This document shows positions 57,401-64,000 of a DNA stretch of 64,000 nt, one piece after another (positions within the stretch are counted from its first letter, which is position 1; each line of letters begins with the position of its first letter). The position numbers were made by a program, and so were the translations under genes. Where the stretch lies: assembly GCA_026419785.1 (NCBI GenBank), contig JAODTK010005683.1, forward strand, positions 1 through 64,000, in the 5' to 3' direction. This DNA is from Sclerodactyla briareus. Its lineage: Eukaryota; Echinodermata; Holothuroidea; Dendrochirotida; Sclerodactylidae. The notes under the pieces were generated by a model, which was not told the origin of the DNA, made no database searches, and saw only the letters and a program-made list of their open reading frames with translations.

Positions 57401-58540
57401 ATGAGAGACAAGAAACGATGAAGAACAGCATTCTGGATTAGAAACAAATCAAATGAAATATAACCAAACGAACTCGGAAATTCAAACTAGTGACGATAAA
57501 GAGGTTCTTGTTTTGTTTCGTTTTGCTTTGAGTAAAGTGATTTGCTTTGATTCTAATTGTCATATGCCAAAGTGGTTGAGGAATTGAGGAATCAGCAGAT
57601 CGGAAAAAGAGTTCCGTGTAATTGCTTACTATAACTGGACACACCCAATTTCATTTTAGGCGTTTGAGTAGCCAATGCTCCACTACGCAATTGTAATAAG
57701 GCTAAACCATATTGCTTAGCCTTTCTATTCCTTTTTTTTCATTACTTTCGATCGCTATTGTCAATAATTCGATGACAGACCCATTCACACAGACCTTTTC
57801 ATTGCTCCCCAGTCAGTTTAGTTGCAGACGAATACAATTTATATTACAATTCACGATGAAGCTTAGCAGCATTTTACATGAGGCTTAAACATAAGAACAG
57901 CATGCATAACACTATATATGCTAGGCACGTTCGTCGCAGGAGCGTGCGGCTCTTCAGATTGCCACTGTTCACGTTGGTGTGTATTTCGTTGTACTGGGCG
58001 TTGTTACCTCGCTCGAAGTACCGGGTAACAATTGTGGTCCTATCGAAAAACAAGAAGAAAGGCACACTGAAAATACTATGTCTGTTCCAGCTGTTCCTGT
58101 TCCAAGTATTACTGAGCATCCATTTAGTATATTAAAATGTTAGAAGTGTTTCAATATATGAACCTATTTCACTAAGACAGTGTTTATATTCCATCAGTTG
58201 AAATATGGGCAAACAAGGCAGGCACTAGGTAGATCATCATAAGCTGGCCGCCCACCATTGTTAGCCCGAGAATACTAACTGTATTACTAATACATTTACA
58301 TAGCGCACATGACGTGTAAATTATGAAAATGTCGCGTGTCTATTCACCGCAACTTTGAGTTGCCTATATAAGAATGATCTCGAAAACGTTGAGTGCGCTC
58401 GAAGTTTCACAGATATGTGCACACCTCAAATACACACTCCCTATCCACTCAATTTACCTCATGTTTACTCCCGGTCAATCAGAATAATTGTCGCAAACAT
58501 CCGACGGAGCTATTAGCGTGAAGGCTATGTATCAGTTCTA
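57401..58540. other. No gene called; one hydrophobic short frame
   Basis: 57874-58135 has short open frames on both strands with hydrophobic stretches (plus LFTLVCISLYWALLP; minus LAYIVLCMLFLCLSLM). Splice-like signals exist on the minus strand (TTTTTCGATAG|GACC and GCGAG|GTAACA), but no consistent exon emerges. CTATATAAG near 58363 could be a TATA box but has no downstream gene in view. Confidence 0.3.
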
Positions 58541-58759
58541 TTACGACGGTGGTCTCTGTGTTAGTAGGTAAACTGTGGTGTCTGTGACACGCCTTCTTGC
58601 TACTTCCAGAAGTTCACTATACACTAGCTTTAATGGTCGTCCTATCTACCCAAGGAGCATACATGTAACTGCAAAAGTAGAAAATCATGAATCTTGCGGG
58701 AGGAGATGCATTTCCCCATTTGTGTGTTTTCCATGGAAAGGACCCCAAATCACTGAAAA

Positions 58760-59870
58760 ATTTGAAGGTACCGCCTGTAAGACATCATCAGGACTGAATG
58801 TCAGGCAATGTGTACAGAATTTGTGAGAGGAGAATCATTTCATAATTCCACAGTTTAATGGCTCCCATCGGACCCACACTGGGCCTTGGGTCCTTAAATC
58901 CCTGAGCACCGGAAGGTACGGGTAATAGGCAATATTATAATCCACAACAGCAAGGTTGCAAAAGTTTGTGAGATACAAAAGAGTTTGCAATATTTAATAA
59001 ATGGCCAACCTAAGACCTAAGACCTGGGCCCCAAACTGGGACCTGGGATCTGGGCAAAGTGGGACCTGGGACCCAATTTCATGAACACTCCCAATGGCCC
59101 TCTACCAAAGAGGAACTATTACACGTAACTTTAAAGACAATCAATGAGGGCTTTGTGGGAGGAGGATGCATTCAAGTACCAGTTGTGAAATTTCATATAA
59201 TGTGCCTGGGCACAGTGGGACCGTGGAAAACCCAAACACTTCTGAAACACTAAAGGTACCGCTGTGGATCATCTTATGACGAATGGTAGCAAGTGCACAA
59301 CATGTGCAGAGGAAGTAGCATTTTGCAACACTTCCACATCATGTGCTGCAGGGCCCACAATGGGCCTTGGGACCCGACCCTGGGCACCCTTGGGATACTT
59401 GCTATTGGACCGTCATTATGACCAGGACATCCGCAATTATGGAACACAATTGTGGTAGATACAAGATTTTGCAGTATTTCCATTTATGGGCCCTAGGGCC
59501 TAACTGGGTCCGGGGGCCAACCCAAATTTTGTTTTTGGTTTGAAACGACCAAACACCTCAAATGGCCCTCTACCCAAGACTATCACATGTACTGGGAACG
59601 AAATTTCAATTAAAGCTGTTGAGAGGAGAGCATTCAAATACCAATTCCCTAAAACACACCGAAGATATGACGTTTGACCATAATTATGACTGAAATCAAC
59701 ACTGGCACCAAAATTTTTAGGGGAGGGATTGTAGGAGGAAAATTTAAACAATAAGGGCCCTTTTTGGTTTAATTATTCCTCGACCTTCGACCTTGACCTT
59801 AACATTGTCAAACTTGTCTAATGGGTCAACGAACATTGCGTCCAATTTGGTCGAGATCATAACAGACAGA
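58760..59870 (+). repeat. Degenerate tandem monomers, expanded array
   Basis: Anchors are GAAGGTACCGCCTGTAAG (58767), GGAAGGTACGGGTAATAG (58911), AAAGGTACCGCTGTGG (59251) and a GAAGATATGACG block (59662), mixed with ACCTGGGACC-type words. There are more monomers than in copy 1, so the array grew or shrank after the duplication. Confidence 0.6.
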
Positions 59871-59907
59871 ATGACGTTTGGGAGTCAAAGGCAAGTATTG
59901 ACATGAA

Positions 59908-59993
59908 TAGTAGAGTAGATAGATTGATAGATAGCTAGACAGCTAGAAGGATCGACAGACAGACAGACAACAGACAGATAAATAGATGAAGAC

Positions 59994-60035
<42 letters not shown>

Positions 60036-60100
60036 TAGATAGATAGATAGATAGAGAGATAGAAGCTAGATAGATAGATAGATAGATAGGTAGATAGAGT
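59908..60100. repeat. (GATA)n / (GACA)n microsatellite
   Basis: This is about 190 bases of GATA with an internal GACA stretch (59957-59975). It is followed by GAGTGACATGCGATTTA and the common sequence that precedes the LINE. Confidence 0.9.
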
Positions 60101-60230
60101 GACATGCGATTTAATAGCGGTTGAGCTGAGAAAATGATGGATTATTGGTCGATTAGCTAGTTGGGGGGGGTGGCCTAACTCGGCCCTAATGATGTATGAA
60201 ATTAACCGGGGTGACACTAAACTTGCAACG

Positions 60231-61270
60231 GTCATAGTGGTGTTCTCCCAGAGGATCGTTCTCGGGCCGTTACTCTTTTTGGCGTCGATATTGGAGGATC
60301 TTGAAGGTTCTGTTTATTCCAAGGTTAAGAAGTTAGCAGACGATACTAAGTTGTCTCGGGAGGTCGGTTCGAATGAGGATGCTGCAATTGTTCAAAGGGA
60401 TATGCATATTAATTTCCAAATGGTTCTTCCGGACTGGCAAATGTTTTTCAATGTCGACAAGTGCAAAGTTATGCATTGGTTTTCACAATCGCAACGCTTC
60501 CCTTCAAGTTAAAATGGCCAAAATATTCAGTGGGATTTCAGAAAAAGATCGTGGGGTTTGTTTTGATTCTTCTTGAAAACCTTTCAAGCAGTGTGCGAAG
60601 CTGCTGGAAGAGGTACTTGGATTCTTGGCTTGATCAGGCGTCACTTCAGTTCCTTTGATAATGATATTGTTGTCAGGCTGTTTAAGACAAACTGGTTTGA
60701 TACCGCACCTTAGAATAAGAAATTCGTGTCAAGTGTGGACTCCTGCTTTGCACCAGACAAGCAGGTTATTGAAAAAACGTTTAAGCGTAGGGCAATTAGA
60801 ATGAATCACTGTCTGAAAAATTTATCTCGGGGAAGATTAAGGTGTCTCGGTCTGACACCATGGAGTGAGGCGAAATTCGGGTGGGGGACTTGATCCAGGT
60901 TTTCAAAATTGTCATGGACTCTCGACCGGCCTTGTCCTTCCACTAATTCTTTGAATTTTCCAATGTTACTGCAAGTGAGGCCACGTCTCAAGCTTTCGTG
61001 GCAAGCGCTGCCAGGAGATTGGACATTTCGTAATATTGTCTGCTCGCAGAGAGTGATGCAAGAGTGGAATATGTCTCCGAAAATGGTTTTTCTCTAAGAG
61101 TGGGAATGCGGTCAAAGAAAACAGTCTTGATTATTTTTCAGGAATCAAGGGCGAATTATTGGAGGTTTGGTTCCATTTTTCTTTACTGAGGATTGTTGCG
61201 GCCTCCGGGTCAGTTTATGAGGATTATTTTCCTGACCCTGATTCACTTCAACTAAACTGAAACTGAACTA
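60231..61270 (+). mobile_element. CR1/Rex-like LINE, 5'-truncated, with target duplication AACG
   Basis: It starts inside the reverse transcriptase (VLGPLLFL), then KKLADDTKLSREVGSNEDAA with the catalytic ADD, then WQMFFNVDKCKVMHW, the R-L-F-K-T...P-A-L-H-Q block read across frames, GRLRCLGLTPW-like and DLIQVFKIV, and a VQEWNMSPKMVF tail. The empty site is seen in the paralogs (CTTGCAACGATCGAAAAA at 61677 and ACTGCAACGATTGAAAAA at 45018). Here AACG (60227-60230) precedes and AACG (61271-61274) follows. The 3' end is a short (ACTGAA)-rich stretch rather than poly-A, as in CR1-type elements. Multiple stops and shifts make it inactive. Confidence 0.85.
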
Positions 61271-61371
61271 AACGATTTGAAAAAAAAGTACCAGATTCAG
61301 CCTATTGTGCAGTTTACAACTCCCCAATTTCTGGGTTGTAGTATAGGTGCGAACCGGTGCGAATCATACTG

Positions 61372-61400
61372 TATAGATAGATAGATTAGATAGATAGATC

Positions 61401-61431
<31 letters not shown>

Positions 61432-61434
61432 TAG

Positions 61435-61471
<37 letters not shown>

Positions 61472-61555
61472 GATAGATAATAGATAGATAGAAGATAGAT
61501 AGCTGATAGATAGATAGATAGATAGATAGATTAGATAGATAGATAGATGGATAGA
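61372..61555. repeat. (GATA)n microsatellite
   Basis: This is a second GATA tract, about 185 bases with TTAG and GATG breaks. It follows the LINE and a short duplicate of the post-GATA sequence. Confidence 0.9.
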
Positions 61556-62537
61556 GTGAAATGCAGATTACAATAGATGGTTGAGCTGAGAGCTGGATGG
61601 ATATGGTCGATTGGCTCGTTGTTGGCCTACCATCGTCAAAATGAGGATTATTAAATTAACCGGAGTGACACTAGAACTTGCAACGATCGAAAAAAAAAGG
61701 ATACATTCAGTCTAGTCGCAGTTTACAACCCCAATTTCTGAGTTGTAGTATAGGTGCGAACAGAGTTGCGAATCATACTGTGTTCAATAAATGCCGTTGG
61801 CTTAAGGCTCTATCGGAATATCAATTGACACCGAAGTATATGCATGTGTAAGACCAAAGCGTTTCATTTCAAACAACCAACAGCGCATCTCTCGATGACC
61901 ATATTAGGTTAAATGAAAGTACGTGTTTTTTTTTCCTTCTAATATTAGGACACAACCCCAGACGGGAAGTCAGACAACATTAGTAGTAAGAACGGCGGAC
62001 CATCAATTTGGACACCCATGCTGCCTGTTTTTTATTTAAGCAGAGTATTACCCACGTGAAGAAATTTTATTTCGTAAGTGTTATGTCAAACTCAATTTAA
62101 ACAAAGTAGGAGTAGAAATAAATGCCAAGAAACTTCGCTTGCTTGTGCGGCCTGCTGTTATCACACGTTTATTTCACAGCATAACTCAAAGTTATCGCGC
62201 CGCACAGCGTCGCGTCGCACTGCATATCGAAACGAAATCATGGTCCATTGAACCTACTATTATACGGATCTCGCTTGCACCTTTCCGAGCCTTCGAATGA
62301 AACTTAGGCAACTCAGTGAAAGTTGACCAAAATTAACCAATGCTTGCCAGCTTTTTTTCGCGTTGAGGTCCACTCCTGCGCAATGATGATTACGGATTAC
62401 ATGGCGGAATGAAGCTGGCAATGGCAGCACGCGTCAGACTTGTGTAGCCGCGTGAATATACTTCTTACGCATGGTACATAGTATCTGGATCATGAGGTGT
62501 TTTCAGAAAGAATTGAACGAAAACATCAGTACATACC

Positions 62538-62565
62538 GTTGTTCGAAAAGAGGACGTAGCAAATG
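62538..62565 (-). CDS. Short cytoplasmic exon of Ig-like receptor, duplicate copy
   Basis: This matches 45920-45947: AACG|GTATGT donor and TTCGAACAACG are the same, but the acceptor side reads CCTCATTTGC instead of CCTCAGTTTG, so the AG is lost and one base is missing inside. Either this copy is a pseudogene or the base was lost in sequencing. Confidence 0.35.
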
Positions 62566-63545
62566 AGGAAAAAGAGTACAATTCACCAGTCTTAACCGAC
62601 AAGCAACAAACAGTTTACAATGATAAGGACTGTGAACATCAGCTGAATCACCGTATGTCATATAGATCACTATAGTAATTAACATAAGTGGAACCCTACA
62701 TGGATGATACATGCCTCATGAGAATCAATTATTGCAATAATTAGATGACTACTCTATATGAAAGTATACAGAGCATAAATTATGGGTACATCTCCTCCAC
62801 AGTCCTATGGTCGGTCAGGTGGAAGACAATACGAACGGCAAAAAAACGGTAGCACCATTTCTGCCTGTTTCGTACGATGTCTGGAATAGATAACATGGCC
62901 ACGAGATTTTTTTTCCAAGAAAACTATTAAATTAAAAATAAAACGCCTGAATGTTTGCTGAACTTTCAGTAGGGGTGTTTAGGCCTATTGCCTGGCGCCT
63001 TCGACTCTCAACACCAAGAGTAAGGACTAAAAATAAGAAAAAGTACAAGTTGCTGATTCATTATGTATAATTTTCGGCAGTCCCAGACCATTTCAAGGAA
63101 AAAAGCCATAATAGAGCATCTACAAGTAGACCTGTATTTCAACTTAACAATAGAACAATATATCAAAACCAATGAAGCACGAGATGAGATCTGATCTACA
63201 AGCAATCGACAGAATTCTGTGGAATTTCTTCATGTTAGTGTTTGAATTTTATTCAATTCATTAACCAGATACTGCGTCCAATGAGGCTAAAAATACAAAA
63301 AAACATATATTGGTTTCCATTGTAAGCCACGGCGTGTTGTCTTGAGAAAAAAAAATACTGGTATTCGTAAGCATACTAGATTGGAAGTACCTCGTAAACG
63401 CAGGTTGCTAGTTACAGGACGTTCCGTTTTGCTGGTTCTCGTATGTAGAATGCGCTGCATTCTGGTATAGGTCAAGCAAACGAGATTTATACCTTAAAAG
63501 AGATTCTTAAATTCACTTTCTCCTGCTATAAAGCGCAGGAATAAC

Positions 63546-63600
63546 GTTATTGTATCGTTATTGCTATTGTACTTATTGTATTGTATTGTTATTGTATTGG
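63546..63600. repeat. Imperfect (TATTG)n repeat, duplicate of 46651-46700
   Basis: GTTATTGTATCGTTATTGC and following TATTG units sit at the same position relative to the flanking GGTCAAA and CATCAGCATCCATCCAC words. Confidence 0.8.
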
Positions 63601-63982
63601 TCAAAATTATTGTAACGCTCATCAGCATCCATCCACCAATGTGAACGTATTGGATGTGCCGTATTCCTTACTAATCGGTTCACCCAAGTCCACTGATTCA
63701 CTATGCACGTGGTGATAGGACTGACACGTTGATATGTGGCAGAATCTAAAAAATTTATTTGTCCGTCTCTCGTTTTTTAACTAAGTTGAAATTACGTACA
63801 ATCGGACCCCCATAAGCGCCAGCAACTGGTTTTTTCTTGTTTTCAACCCAGACAGATCCGTTGTCTATTTGAGGTAACGTCTCCGGTTCATCGAGGATTC
63901 GACTGAGCATTAACTTTTTTCGAAAGGGACCTTATGCACTAATAAAGTCGGGCCTTGAACGAAGTCAATATGCAGATGCAAC

Positions 63983-64000
63983 CTTTTAATATAACTCCTA
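63983..64000 (-). CDS. Transmembrane exon of Ig-like receptor, duplicate copy, cut by window end
   Basis: The last 18 bases equal the donor end of the exon at 47043-47183 (AGGAGTTATATTAAAAG on the minus strand, coding GVILK). The donor here is GTTGCA instead of GTATGT, which is weaker. The rest of the exon lies outside the window. Confidence 0.45.

Larger units (their letters stand above)
58541..64000 (+). repeat. Segmental duplication, copy 2 (partner 43.95-47.18 kb), runs off the window
   Basis: Same orientation and order as copy 1, with additional monomers at 58760-59870, an expanded GATA region, a LINE inserted at 60231 and a repeated block (TTTCTGGGTTGTAGTATAGG at 61327 and a near match at 61736). 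The window ends 18 bases into the membrane exon, so the rest of this receptor copy, including any Ig-like exon, lies beyond it. Confidence 0.85.

Noticed and set aside
57874-58135. Overlapping hydrophobic frames on both strands, considered as a membrane exon
   Set aside because: There is no paralog in the duplicated segments, splice-like borders do not preserve a frame, and composition alone can give hydrophobic stretches here.
44755-61555. GATA tracts considered as possible CRISPR-like or regulatory arrays
   Set aside because: They are simple tetranucleotide microsatellites without unique spacers of constant length.
1-64000. LTR retrovirus-like elements, Polintons, bacterial operons, rRNA genes
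   Set aside because: I looked for paired long terminal repeats, gag/pol/integrase or capsid motifs, Shine-Dalgarno-spaced gene runs and rRNA blocks. None could be supported.

Overview
The window looks like gene-poor, repeat-rich nuclear DNA from an animal, most likely a marine invertebrate. An echinoderm or related deuterostome is my best guess, but it is weakly held. The reasons are intron/exon-style coding (short exons with GT/AG borders and phase-1 joins), several families of non-LTR retrotransposons, a Penelope-like element with a GIY-YIG-like tail, GATA, TA and AAT microsatellites, recurring TAGGCCTA palindromes, and no bacterial gene organisation. No complete single-frame host gene is visible.

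Layout. 0-10.9 kb: a LINE 3' fragment (minus strand), a fragment of a repeat seen again later, a ~190-215 bp tandem satellite with an inverted heat-shock-element-like core (4.7-5.6 kb), and a 5'-truncated CR1-like LINE (6.1-7.7 kb, minus). 10.9-38.4 kb: a higher-order tandem array of a ~7 kb unit. Unit 1 is 10.94-17.64 kb, with its second part repeated at 17.64-19.74 kb. Unit 2 is 19.9-27.1 kb, unit 3 is 28.16-37.4 kb, and unit 4 starts at 37.44 kb and breaks off near 38.37 kb. Units 2 and 3 carry a putative first exon (signal peptide plus splice donor), and units 2, 3 and 4 carry a second exon, all on the minus strand. Unit 3 contains a 3.6 kb terminal-inverted-repeat element between TTTAA/TTTGA; unit 1 has the empty site and unit 2 holds only the left part. 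38.4-40.6 kb: simple repeats, a hairpin and one weak signal-peptide-like exon. 40.65-43.95 kb: a nearly full-length Jockey-type LINE (plus strand).

43.95-64 kb: a second duplicated locus. 43.95-47.18 kb recurs at 58.54-64.0 kb, and 48.3-52.33 kb recurs at 52.64-54.55 kb. On the minus strand it holds exons of what looks like an Ig-like single-pass membrane receptor: two versions of a signal peptide plus Ig-like exon (51.86-52.20 and 54.10-54.43 kb), a transmembrane exon (47.04-47.18 kb; second copy cut by the window end) and a 28-nt cytoplasmic exon (45.92 kb; second copy 62.54 kb). Splice phases at the Ig, transmembrane and cytoplasmic joins agree.

Paralogous copies differ largely by one- or two-base insertions and deletions, and reading frames open in the consensus are broken in single copies. 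This may mean uncorrected long-read sequence, collapsed or duplicated haplotypes, or real pseudogenes. Exon calls are therefore provisional.
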